Assembly: GCA_947561585.1 (NCBI GenBank)
Contig: CANNZV010000113.1
Coordinates: forward strand, 425,999 to 489,998
Reading direction: 5' to 3'
DNA length: 64,000 nt
From: Caprella mutica
Taxonomy: Eukaryota; Arthropoda; Malacostraca; Amphipoda; Caprellidae
Positions 37,301 to 44,404 of the stretch are shown here, piece by piece. A program made the translations under genes and the position numbers. Position 1 is the stretch's first letter. The number at the start of each line of letters is the position of its first letter. The notes below the pieces were generated by a model that was given only the letters and a program-made list of their open reading frames with translations, had not been told where the DNA came from and made no database searches.

Positions 37301-40300
37301 GCCCCCTGAAATGGTGAGTGTGGTGATTTACTGCCCCCTGAAATGGTGAGTGTGGTGATTTACTGCCCCCTGAAATGGTGAGTGGTGATATTGCCACACT
37401 TTATACTCTACTGCATTTGGTGAATTTTACGGGGGTTTAATATACCTAGAAGTTTATAACCCTCCTAAAAATGGTGAATTAGGATGATTTATTTCTGCCA
37501 TAAAGTTAATACTCAGTGACATTGATTGATAATAGAATACTAGATAGTAGGTAGTATTTTGAAATCATAGCAAGAGCTATTAGCCTATTATTTAAATTCT
37601 ACACCTTTCTACTGATTTGTTAGTGTTCACAGTTCCCTTTTCCTCAGATCGGTTTCCCCCTGTTTGATTCTGCCCACCACTCTATCAGTGACAGACTGGA
37701 TGAAGACAATCGCACAGACTCCCCCACTAGTCAGGTAAAACAGTAACTAACACATTTAGCTATCCTCTAGCAAATTTATTAGATTGTTATATTATCTTCT
37801 CAGTTAGTTTCTTACTGTAACTACTTTAAAATGAGTAATAATCTAAATAACAATGAGATACTCATGATATTGTTACATTGTATCCAATTAAATTGTTACA
37901 TTGTATCCAATTAAATTGTTACATTGTATCCAATTAAATTGTTACATTGTATTCAATTAAATTGTTACATTGTATCCAATTAAATTGTTACATTGTATCC
38001 AATTAAATTGTTACATTGTATCCAATTAAATTGTTACATTGTATCCAATTAAATTGTTATATTGTATTCAATTAAATTGTTACATTGTATTCAATTAAAT
38101 TGTTACATTGTATCCAATTAAATTGTTACATTGTATTCATTTAAATTGTTACATTGTATCCAATTAAATTGTTACATTGTATCCAATTGAATTGTTACAT
38201 TGTATCCAATTGAATTGTTACATTGTATTCAATTAAATTGTTACATTGTATCCAATTAAATTGTTACATTGTATTCAATTAAATTGTTACATTGTATTCA
38301 ATTGAATTGTTACATTGTATCCAATTAAATTGTTATATTGTATTCAATTAAATTGTTACATTGTATTCAATTAAATTGTTACATTGTATCCAATTAAATT
38401 GTTACATTGTATCCAATTAAATTGTTACATTGTATCCAATTAAATTGTTATATTGTATTCAATTAAATTGTTACATTGTATTCATTTAAATTGTTACATT
38501 GTATTCATTTAAATTGTTACATTGTATTCATTTAAATTGTTACATTGTATTCAATTAAATTGTTACATTGTATTCAATTAAATTGTTACATTGTATTCAT
38601 TTAAATTGTTACATTGTATTCATTTAAATTGTTACATTGTATTCATTTAAATTGTTACATTGTATCCAATTAAATTGTTACATTGTATTCAATTAAATTG
38701 TTACATTGTATCCAATTAAATTGTTACATTGTATTCAATTAAATTGTTACATTGTATCCAATTAAATTGTTACATTGTATCCAATTAAATTGTTACATTG
38801 TATCCAATTAAATTGTTATATTGTATTCAATTAAATTGTTACATTGTATTCAATTAAATTGTTACATTGTATCCAATTAAATTGTTACATTGTATCCAAT
38901 TAAATTGTTACATTGTATCCAATTAAATTGTTACATTGTATTCATTTAAATTGTTACATTGTATCCAATTAAATTGTTACATTATATTCAATTAAATTGT
39001 TACATTGTATTCAATTAAATTGTTACATTGTATTCAATTAAATTGTTACATTGTATCCAATTAAATTGTTACATTGTATTCAATTAAATTGTTACATTGT
39101 ATCCAATTAAATTGTTACATTGTATTCAATTAAATTGTTACATTGTATTCAATTAAATTGTTACATTGTATCCAATTAAATTTCGTTCACTAAATAGTGT
39201 TTATAAAGGGAAGTTCGATCAGAGAAAAACTCTAGTGCATAGGTAGTGAATATTAACTTTTATTTCAATTCAAAATTGGATAATTAATTTTTAATACCCC
39301 TAGGGGCTCTATCCTGAAGCTATCTGTGGTGAATAGAAGAGAAGAGGAGTGGCGTTCCTTGGGTCCCTAATTGTTGTTTTATATTGTGTTTTGTATTTAT
39401 TTTCTGCCTTGTTACTCCACAGGGCAGCTCCCACTCTGACGGCTCTCTCACAGATGATGATGACTCAGCATCTATCGTGTCTCAAGTTTCCAGTGCAGCA
39501 AGAGAGGCTGCTTTGAAACTACACAGGAAAAAACCTACCAGCACGGTAAGGGGGGGGGGGGGGGGGAGGGGACTTCATCTCTGATAGAAATAGACATTTC
39601 AATAGGTGTAAATTTAAAATCCATCCAATGCGACTATATTCTGACAATTTTCACTACGTTTTCCTATTTCTATTTTCAAATAGTTATAAGATTATTTCTA
39701 TTTTCAAATCACAGGTTTAGTTAAATATAATGTTAAATAGGTTTTCTCAAGCAATATGTGGATGTAGTTATTTATCAATAGAGATATTTATTAATATAAT
39801 AACATGTAGAATGCACTTCTAATGTGGTAGTTGTTTGTTCTTGTACAGATGGGTTACCTCAAGCCCCGTTCTGACGGCAGACTGGGCCTCAATTTCATCT
39901 CCGGGTGTGAAGGGTCTGACCCAGTCTCCACCCCTGGGAGGCCAGTGCTCAACATGGGCCTGGTGGTGGGTAAGCTGGCCAGTGGCTCAGGCTCTCTCCA
40001 CAACTACCATGATGATAAGAGAACCATGGCTAAACCAGGTCAGTCATTGCTGTCAATGCTTAACAGATAAATCTGTGGAATAATTAAATAACGAAATTAG
40101 TAGGCGAGTAGTTGTCTTAGCTATGTATTTTGTCCTAACTAGGTATTTTGTCTTGAATATGTATTTACTATAACATATACATGCAAACTATAATATAAAT
40201 GCAGACCATTTCAATGACATACTAACTTACAATAAACTTCAACGTCACTGTAAGTCATAAAAATTTAAAAGTGACATCATTTTATTCATGTCCATAAATG

Positions 40301-41717
40301 AGAGAAGTTAGCATGAAAGTTATAAATATTATTATTAGCTTTAATTCATTCATCGAAACCATTAGCAATTTACTAAGCAACATCTTAATAAGTTGCTAGT
40401 GGTTCCGATGACTAAAATATAGCTACTTCTATTAGCTACTATAATTGTTAATGTAACTTATCTTATTTATGAAAACAAGTAAAAGGCGTCACTTTTCATT
40501 ACTCTCCCCTAGTTTACCCAACATAAACATTGTGCATCTGTCTCACTATCCTTGTTTTCCCCTTCCAGTGAAGCCTATCCAGTACGGGTCATACTCCTCC
40601 TTCTGCCCGAGCTATGACTCCACCTTCTCTAACCTCAGTAAGGAGGAGAGTGACTTGGTGAGAGCGACTTACGGTACTGAGACAGCTGTGCAGTACGCAG
40701 AGAGGTAGGTCTTACTAACAAATATAATGGAAAAAACAGTAGGGGACTATTTGCAACTAGTTAAAATAAGCACAATCTTATTTCTCCTAACGAAATATTT
40801 TCTTATTTGGTGTAGTTACTGATTTGATTATTTTTTTGCTATAAATTTTCATCATTTTTTGCCCGTGCAAACTGTACTCAATTATCGTCTAATTGCTATT
40901 ATTCTAATATTTTGCCAATCAAATGCATTAATAAGGCTCCCAATCTACTTTCTTTTTAGCATCTGTGACTTTTCTCGAGACTGTCCCATGGGAATGTCGT
41001 TAGTGGACCAACTGCTGAACCTAATGACCCGCAACCAGCACAGTAAGACGCAGTCTATTCTAGCCTCGAGCAAGGAGAAGACTACTGAGCCACAGTCTAG
41101 TGACCTCTGCAGACTGCGTTCACTCAGCTCTCTGGGCATCGATGTTGGTTTCATAGACTCGTTAGGTGAGTAGCTAGTAGTCTAGTAACTACATACCTTT
41201 TAGTAGACTTTTGTAGCACTTGGGTAGATAAAAGCTGTTACTTTTTTCACTCCTGGTTCTAAAATAACCTGTGTGTTTCAGAGGAGTTTGAGACTAAAGG
41301 TGACACAGGTCCTCTTGGTCACACCGCAGACTTGGTACAGAGTCTAGCCAAGGAGCAGAGCACTAGACTGTCCAAGCCTCTCACTTTGGTCACAGGCAGC
41401 CAGGCTACTGCATCAGAGGTGCATCTAGGTGAGTGGATGCATTGTGTGCCTTTTGAATATTTATAAATTAGATCTTTACACTAACCATTGGAGCAATCAT
41501 CTTGAGTAAATTTTCCAGTAATTCCGTCTTTTAGTCTGTAGGGATTATGAACTCATTTTATTTCTTTTATCAATTCTTATTATTACAATGTCTTACTTTT
41601 AGTGATGAGTAACATTAACTCCTCTATCTGTCTGCAGCTGAGAAATTACGAGCAGAGTTGGTGTCAGTGGCTAAACAACTTCCACCCTCAGCCATTCTAC
41701 CTTCTGCTGTGCAGTGA
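19334..41717 (+). CDS. BRD7/9: BRD7/BRD9 homologue, bromodomain protein of SWI/SNF complexes (13 exons)
   Basis: Chromatin reader of the BRD7/BRD9 family, nuclear subunit of PBAF or ncBAF-type SWI/SNF complexes. Exons: 19334-19438, 26698-26747, 26836-26917, 28755-28910, 29214-29342, 31373-31543, 37648-37734, 39423-39545, 39849-40038, 40569-40704, 40960-41165, 41282-41428, 41638-41717. All phases agree, giving 553 residues (human BRD9 is about 600). The order fits the family: N-terminal LKLKLKLG; Lys-rich HKKSKKKKKKKEKEKHRHK in exon 3; bromodomain in exons 5-6 (PVTDAIAPGYSSII to CLKYNGPDTVYSS, with the acetyl-lysine-binding Asn in KYNGPD kept); then the DUF3512 region (MGYLKPRSDGRL, YGTETAVQYAE, LVDQLLNL, SSLGIDVGF). 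The exon 1 Met follows an acceptor-like TTTCAG, so a further upstream exon is possible. Introns 1, 3, 6 and 7 carry large arrays or transposons. Confidence 0.9.
19439..20328 (+). repeat. 40 bp donor-containing minisatellite at the start of BRD7/9 intron 1
   Basis: About 22 units of a 40-mer beginning GTGAGTGGAGTCTAATGGTA and ending GGAGTAGATACCATTAG. The first unit begins at the first intron base, so the real donor GAG|GTGAGT is unit 1, and every junction reads TTAG|GTGAGTGG, a consensus 5' splice site. It continues at 26221-26405 on the far side of the LINE. Confidence 0.95.
20568..22370 (+). CDS. LINE ORF1, nucleic-acid-binding gag-like protein
   Basis: 600 residues. The N-terminal 150 are Ser/Thr/Asn-rich and low in order. 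A central region (about 155-310) has the layout of ORF1 RNA-binding domains. A Cys/His cluster follows from residue 315: CKRCQKLGHTRNQC, a clear CX2CX4HX4C knuckle, then CETCSKIHKDEETC and CVNCGGGHKASSNSC. The C-terminal half is charged and low-complexity. Such proteins coat the element RNA in the RNP. Stop TAA at 22368-22370 is five bases before the ORF2 ATG, suggesting reinitiation. The 5' UTR and first ~40 codons resemble the fragment at 42617-43480. Confidence 0.9.
   Translation: MTSTTKAMAPSPGQPLQSSLSGGQGGAKNLPVQPSDTLTTNDTAPGYEYGTTLQHNHLDNSENLDEPIDHDLGLNMNITKSDSPENRNSTETTSTTKPPKPSSNNRAISYSNAVNSSETNKTQLNNNNKHVTLTSGSREDRKADLEVQPASFYSTDHHPKFYTITFPGLDISRDLNIFEIEQDITKKIGNLIRIEKQSRTSLLVETSSKSQSTNIEKLKTLAEHHVTTALDPILSFTKGIVKSKTMTYLSEEDLKRRLSNQGVTEITRLKSTNDNRAESYTFLLTFKSSSLPALIRLNQWHCELVEEYYPSPMRCKRCQKLGHTRNQCRSTELTCETCSKIHKDEETCTNEKICVNCGGGHKASSNSCPHYLLRKEILKVQSTEKISFRHAKAKVRISYAKQNKKYNFDNFSKQNEKPPPTTRENESINNFEPEQIPQTENHTPSSPQKDENNNIENNPGPQKNQTKPTTKITELTRSQDKTAQPSTSSLRASQGEEGETGWRKCGKGRGMGESAESRSGTVRRIRSLSVSKMTGAFAAIAGYDDMDQESGNAKRLRNPSDDQTPNNRARPKLSKIDDKSSPITHNQKLPPDPFGNLITL
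22376..26077 (+). CDS. LINE ORF2: AP endonuclease, reverse transcriptase, RNase H
   Basis: 1233 residues, uninterrupted. The APE-type endonuclease (1-220) shows MQWNMRS, the catalytic Glu in LQET, GDINAKSPIW at 132 onward and the SSDHYP motif near 215. Reverse transcriptase (about 430-760) shows NYRPISLTSTLCKLLEKII, QSGFRKNRSTTDHL, GIPQGSVLS and the catalytic YVDD at 668-671. RNase H (about 965-1090) has TDGSKT with Asp969, TAELLAI, HSDSKSA with Asp1028 and GNEQADELAR. A C-terminal Cys/His cluster (CEDCIVPLTMRHILIECPSH) follows. All catalytic residues I can check are present, so it may be active. It nicks the target and primes reverse transcription there. Confidence 0.95.
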   Translation: MHSDTIMQWNMRSYRTSFTDLKILLHKYTPLCICLQETMMSNSVPNPPSHYSIVHSAPVRQDGHERGAAILIHKRIQYENIPLQTTLQAVAIKLYLNRSYTICSVYLPHHQIEQQEIENLINQLPQPIILIGDINAKSPIWGGNDTDPRGRMFENILLNYPISTLNDGSPTHHHIQTNSLTAIDIAICSSQCYDLLNFKVLESTLSSDHYPIQLTFINAPIILNSNPRYKTQNADWLLFNNLTNTNFNINEDSIDEALNRITNCIIDAADHSIPKTTGNLTKPPVPWWNEECRLAKRERVRAEKAFRNNPTLHNKIRYNRAKANSRSTMKKNQKQSFQNYIQSINQNCSLHKIWKKVRKIEGKFSPSPHPVLQDRQGNLQSSPEATTEILANHFADVSNPDNFEPQFKNYKRQQELRQINFNTSTNHPYNNPISETELIHTLADTHESSPGEDGITFNMIKHVHPTLKSIILQFFNMVFLRSLFPLIWRTAIIIPIAKPNKDHKKPENYRPISLTSTLCKLLEKIINHRLMWLLESGGHIAKCQSGFRKNRSTTDHLIQLETHLRRALDNKTHTIAVFFDIQKAYDTAWRRGVLKSLHDTGLRGPLPKFIKNFLTNRSIKVRIGTTLSNSIPVQEGIPQGSVLSCTLFLIAINSIASAVPNTVESLLYVDDFTIYTSGYNTQSIERRLQIAINSLTKWSAKSGFQFSPAKTTSLHVCRKHHCRKLAPNLTIKGNPIECASSVRFLGLTIDNSLTWKQHIKNTKLKCQKTLNLFKKLSHTKYGSDSTTLIRLYTMLLKPIVEYGIEAFSSAADSYIKSLTPIQNCALRIATGAFRTSPIDSLHAISSVPPQQYASHLKHLNYYLRLIVNPSHPLHTAVIDQDNLNPDTIIENFPNRSFMKRAHNLHLTYNLNSSRILSEAIPNLPLWQAKLSICPDLLETPKQDLTDSQLKNVFNRHSRYHINTLRIFTDGSKTADGVGYAFTCQTHSHQCRKDPIASIYTAELLAIKDSIDYATTLNNNMNEVTIHSDSKSAIQALSSPYSKHPIIQHIQQQIISSNKSFTLCWVPAHVGVQGNEQADELARSSITRLQISPLSLPRSDIKSFLKQSIKKAWHQTWQNLNNNKLHESLPTIPLKYTDSHPRRWSVKLCRARIGHTPLTHGYLISGEDQPLCEDCIVPLTMRHILIECPSHTQRRQLFGCPGPPTLKDVFKDDKCQIHGPLYSYLDQLGVLQMT
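26221..26405 (+). repeat. Continuation of the 40 bp array after the LINE
   Basis: About 4.6 further units of the same 40-mer as 19439-20328, including the GTGAGAGGAG variants, split off by the LINE insertion. Confidence 0.9.
27085..27630. mobile_element. Non-autonomous hAT-type element, copy 2 (BRD7/9 intron 3)
   Basis: 546 bp, strongly similar along its length to 12868-13416. It is flanked by an 8 bp duplication with one mismatch (CATAATTG at 27077-27084, CATAATTT at 27631-27638). Same CAGGATACAGTAACATAGGG left end; right end read inward CACGGTACAGGAACATTAAC. No ORF of note. Confidence 0.85.
27643..28752 (+). repeat. 27 bp pyrimidine-rich array ending at the 3' splice site of BRD7/9 exon 4
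   Basis: About 40 units of TTCCCTCACTCCCACTCATT followed by GCTACAG, with TTCTTTCACTCCC and CTGCCACT variants. Each unit is a pyrimidine stretch ending in CAG, like a 3' splice site. The last, degenerate units read TGTTCCTCACTCCC and TGTTCCTCACTCAG; the latter is the real acceptor, so the array runs to within a few bases of exon 4 at 28755. Frames stay open because 27 is a multiple of three. Confidence 0.95.
28997..29152. mobile_element. MITE with GTAAGTTACGAAT ends, copy 1 (BRD7/9 intron 4)
   Basis: Inverted ends GTAAGTTACGAATCATTGAT and GTAAATTACGAATCATTGAA, each followed by a CGGTTT-type block, with an AT-rich centre. Related elements are at 52516-52664 and 57917-58022. No ORF. Confidence 0.7.
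29579..31372. other. BRD7/9 intron 5 interior
   Basis: AT-rich intron. At 29585-29665 and again near 30535 there are CCCGGGA-rich motifs (ATCCCGGGATGAA) in a TAGGGTTTCTCTTCCGGGAT context, suggestive of an old DNA transposon, but I could not define its ends. The rest shows nothing I can name. Confidence 0.35.
31544..32228 (+). repeat. 32 bp minisatellite built from exon 6 end plus its splice donor
   Basis: About 21 units of GTGAGTGTGGTGATATACTG followed by CCCCCTGAAATG. The exon 6 end GTGGTGATCCTGCCCCCTGA plus AATG, followed by the donor GTGAGT, is the founding unit: each repeat carries a copy of the last ~24 coding bases (with a two-base insertion) and of the ATG|GTGAGT donor. A further block of about ten units lies at 37077-37385, beyond the LTR element. 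Confidence 0.95.
32377..32647 (-). repeat. 3' LTR of the Mag-like element
   Basis: 271 bp, element-strand ends TGTTATATTC and GTGTTACAACA. Preceded on the element strand by the polypurine tract at about 32648-32662. Left flank GAAT (32373-32376). Confidence 0.88.
32688..35836 (-). pseudogene. pol of the Mag-like element: protease, RT, RNase H, integrase (two lesions)
   Basis: Domain order on the minus strand is aspartic protease (DTGSHIST near 35745), reverse transcriptase (YQDDILIL, about 34900), RNase H (TDSSSYGIAAVL, about 34470), then integrase with a zinc-binding start (CSQCKS) and core (IDALSKY, VSDNATCF, NGQAERG). Protease-RT runs open from the gag overlap to 34709. There one A appears lost from a run of five near 34722-34726, shifting frame, and a TAG lies at 34556-34554 between RT and RNase H. 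From 34526 the frame is open to 32688 (612 residues). The first part is reached from gag by a probable -1 frameshift at 35836-35830. Two lesions beside near-identical LTRs could be recent decay or sequencing error. Confidence 0.85.
35824..36783 (-). CDS. gag of the Mag-like element, without an ATG start
   Basis: The open frame has 319 codons from a CTG at 36783-36781 inside the primer-binding site, directly after an in-frame TAA. In Mag-type elements the gag ATG commonly overlaps the primer site and begins Met-Ala-Thr-Arg; here the same codons read Leu-Ala-Thr-Arg, so ATG is replaced by CTG, and no other early ATG exists. A retrotransposon-gag-like helical region (about 60-150) is followed by two Cys/His knuckles: CMRCGADRKHLAKNC with an unusual five-residue spacing, and a standard CRKCGKTGHIARVC. 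The frame ends at TAA 35826-35824, three bases after the slippery heptamer TTTTTTA (35836-35830), which would shift ribosomes into pol. Confidence 0.82.
   Translation of the reverse strand: MATRIGSNYPPFDPQIERIDEFIERFTVQNSDLLANAGDNELKKAAVLCRALPVHVITDLQRRCKPMKLSAATYEQIATTLLAQYKVKKSVVGAAVKFLNRKQQNGESIESYAKTLNNLAAECDYKTCCHDRLLRDIFVSGLCSSAIVTKLLQECDEDKQFNDYVAQAKLLEQLTNDAYEMSAESSQVISHKVYSTRNRSQDKPTSEIPVGYVCMRCGADRKHLAKNCWAMALNCRKCGKTGHIARVCKAKATHSVYEPEVAMVTSLTSENGNYTHSQPLSKPMTSSHSTQEHFECSGCVSNSNVEGMRYNHFDDSFLL
36788..37066 (-). repeat. 5' LTR of the Mag-like element
   Basis: 279 bp; differs from the other LTR by an 8 bp duplication near its element-strand start. The primer-binding site adjoins it at 36765-36782. 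Right flank GAAT (37067-37070). Confidence 0.88.
37077..37538 (+). repeat. Second copy of the exon-6 array end plus its 150 bp unique flank
   Basis: About ten 32 bp units (37077-37385), including the same TGTCCTCTG variant as near 32041, then unique sequence (37386-37538) matching 32229-32376 almost base for base and ending in the same GAAT where the LTR element begins. After this copy the sequence moves on to ACTAGATAG. Confidence 0.9.
37870..39181 (+). repeat. 23 bp tandem array in BRD7/9 intron 7
   Basis: About 57 units of TTGTTACATTGTATCCAATT followed by AAA, with CC/TC and AATTAAA/ATTTAAA/AATTGAA variants in mixed order. Starts ~135 bases after the exon 7 donor and ends ~240 bases before exon 8. 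Contains no obvious splice motif. Confidence 0.95.
39546..39571 (+). repeat. Poly-G run fused to the exon 8 splice donor
   Basis: The donor ACG|GTAAG is followed without a gap by a run of about 17 G, then AGGGG. G-runs just inside introns can act as splicing enhancers or fold into a G-quadruplex. The run length should be treated with caution. Confidence 0.8.
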
Positions 41718-41807
41718 AGCTCTACCTTCTGCTGTGCAGTGGAGCTCTACCTTCTGCTGTGCAGTGGAGCATTCTGCTGTGCGGTGGAGCTCTACCTTCT
41801 GCTGTAG
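41690..41807 (+). repeat. 25 bp repeat covering the BRD7/9 stop codon
   Basis: Three full and two partial units of TCTACCTTCTGCTGTGCAGT followed by GGAGC. The first unit is coding and reads CAG TGA AGC, giving the stop at 41715-41717; later units have TGG in place of TGA and lie in the 3' UTR. Confidence 0.88.
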
Positions 41808-41848
41808 TTACTTCATATATTTTTTCTTCACCTTCTCAAAAGATATTC

Positions 41849-41854
41849 AATAAA
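41849..41854 (+). promoter_or_regulatory. Poly(A) signal of BRD7/9
   Basis: AATAAA 132 bases after the stop codon, at a normal distance for a 3' UTR end. Confidence 0.6.
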
Positions 41855-42616
41855 TGGCAGCACTTTAATACACGTGAACATTTGACGATATTTGTTTTAA
41901 AGGTAATATAATTTTACCTCTAATTTACTCTGTACCTAAATAGTTATGCGCTATCTTGAGATTTTATCGGCAAGTATTTCTTTTTACTTTTATTATGATT
42001 AAATATATAGGTGATTAGAATATGTATCTGATGGTAAGTAGGTCTTTGGGGTAACTTTTCAGAGCTGACATAGCTCGTGGTAATTATATTGAGTAATTAA
42101 TCACTATTGCAGTGCTGAGAATTAGCTCACCTGCAAACTATTAGTTTTTCTGTTAGGTAAACTCTACACCTTATTTCAATCATTGTAAGCTCTGAATCTG
42201 TATTGTTTGTATATCTTCACTCTTGGAAGAAGTTGATGGATGTATGGAGGAGCTTTTCTGCATCGGTAGGTGATTTCATTCACCAATCCAATTTCCTATA
42301 GGATTTTCTTTTCATGTATTTCTTCAGGTGTTATGTCTGCGATATGTAATTTGGTTATGAAACCGACTTTATTTCTATTGTGAAAAATGTCTAATGCAGG
42401 AAAGAGCTTTTAGTGATGGAAAATGTAATTTTTATCTTCCACAATAAGCCTAAAATGTTTAAATTAGTGTGTAAAAGTGTAAATACGTAAGATTTTTTTA
42501 TAAGCTGTAATATACGATCATTTTTTTGTAAATTTAAACTGTAATACATGAACCAAAAGAACCTATTTTTTTCATTCTTCCTTCATTACTCAATAAAACT
42601 ATAGAATGCCCTATGA
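41855..42616. other. Intergenic DNA after BRD7/9
   Basis: AT-rich; no gene or repeat recognised. Confidence 0.45.
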
Positions 42617-43480
42617 AATGAGGAGCTGCGCCAGCGGGGTAACTCAGTGACCCTGGCAGATCCAATCATTCTGGAGAGGTCTTCACGGAGGAGTCTGACT
42701 AATAGCTCCCTAGATAACTGACCTGGAATCTACTCACCAAGGAAGGTAACCTTGCCAAAAAATCCCCTCAGGTATAGGATATTGTCAACCAATATGGAAA
42801 GTACAAGTGTGCAACCAAGTCTATGGCCTCCAGTCCAGGACAGCTCCTCCAGTCGTCGCTGAGTGGGCAAGGGGGTGCTAAGAATCTTCCGGTCCGATCA
42901 AGCAATACCCTGCCAACAAACGACTCTGTACCTTATACCGTCTATAGTTGGTCCCAATTTGCATGTGGCTCGGGAGAGCCCCAATCTCTCGTCCTTTCCC
43001 AATCACCAAAACCTGGAACGAATACTCGGAAAGTGAGTAGACAAAGTAGCAGTAACTTTGCTAGACCAAGAGAAACTACCACAGAAACCGACTTTGATAA
43101 GATCTTCAGACCTAGAAACTTTACCAGATTTTTCACTATCAAATCTACTGGAGAATCAAACCTGACCAAAATAAATAGATTTGGCGTTGACAAAGAAATT
43201 ACAAGGAAGATAGGAAAGTATGAGAAATTATCTGAAGACTACCTCAGCAAATCCTTGACTATTCAAGTCAAAACTGAAAATCAAGGATATGAATTGCTGA
43301 AAATGGCCACTCTACTAATTGTTCCAGTTCCTTGGGGTTGTTTACCTGTGCAATATTGAGGGAATACGCGGATGAAGAAATAGCTGATGGATTATCGGAA
43401 GAAGGAGTTACTAATTGTAGAAGAATAGTGAGAAATGCTAAATCTAACTAACAGCTACACTGATGTTAACATTTAACGTC
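42617..43480 (+). mobile_element. 5' fragment of a LINE related to the one at 20329-26220
   Basis: The segment from ATGAGGAGCTGCGCCAGCGG onward matches the 5' UTR and ORF1 start of the full LINE, including GATCCAATCATTCTGGAGAG and a shared CAGTCGTCGCTGAGTGGGCA block. Its ORF1 (42823-43359) keeps the SPGQ, LQSSLSG and GGAKNLPV segments, then diverges but stays ORF1-like, ending early at a TGA. No ORF2 follows. A 3'-truncated copy is unusual for a LINE, since target-primed insertion normally loses the 5' end; later deletion is likely. Confidence 0.8.
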
Positions 43481-43532
43481 TGGACAGGATCACAATAAAG
43501 ATTGGACTTATTGGAAGGGTACGACTCTATAC

Positions 43533-44271
43533 AGGGTGACCCACTAAAAGTGTACCTAACTTTAAATTCGCATATTTCAACAACTACTGAAGGTATAGTT
43601 TTCTTTCGAGTATCTTTTTGTTCGTTGAACCTTTATCTATCCACAATTAAATTTTTAATAATTTTTGTGAATATTTTTGTACCTAATCGATGGTTGGTGC
43701 AAATGGTCAGAAAACGAACAATGAAGTAAGATCAAATATTAAAAATATCTTTATTAGACAAAATCCCCATTAATGAAAATAGATTTATTTCTAGGTTTTA
43801 AGAATACCTGCACCTGTATTTTTAGTGTTTAAGTACAAAAATGAAGGCACAAGTTTAAATTTACTGAACAAAATTGATTTTGTCTTCAGATCATACTGTC
43901 TTCTTGCCACTTGAACGACTCTTGTTAAAATGTAAACTTGTGCCTTCATTTTGGTACAAACACTTTTCCCCGTATTGTCAATATTTTAAAAAGGAATAGT
44001 TATATGAATATTCTTAAAACATGGAAATAAATCTGTTTTTATTAATGGGTATTTTGTCTAATTAAGATATTTTTAATGTTTGAATTTACTACATTGTCCG
44101 TTTTTTGACCATTTCAATTAAGTCGTTGTTATACTGACAAAAATGAATAAAAGTTTAACTATGGATGGAGAAAAGTCAACAAACAAAATGAAACTTGAAT
44201 GAAAACTGTACCTTCAACAGTTGTTGAAATATGCGAATTTAAAGTTGGATACACTTTTTTGGGTCAACCTG
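43533..44271. mobile_element. Long-hairpin non-autonomous DNA element with mariner-like ends
   Basis: Flanked by TA on both sides. Ends read inward are CAGGGTGACCCACTAAAAGT and CAGGTTGACCCAAAAAAGTG, followed by further matching inverted sequence over about 70 bp. Much of the interior is also inverted (ATGAAGGCACAAGTTT near 43843, its reverse complement near 43940), so the 739 bp can fold almost end to end. TA duplication and CAGGGTGACCC ends are typical of Tc1/mariner relatives. No transposase. Confidence 0.8.
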
Positions 44272-44404
44272 TAAAGAGAGATAATATTTTTCACGCGTAT
44301 CCACACTACTTCTCTCCCTCTCATTAAACACTGTGAGGACAGTTTTGTTCTCTCGAGTCTGCGAATTGTTAGAAGAATGAATTAATGTGTTTAGTTTGTG
44401 AAGC

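Noticed and set aside
43502..43729. 75-codon frame within the hairpin element
   Set aside because: Covers the terminal inverted repeat; no transposase motif.
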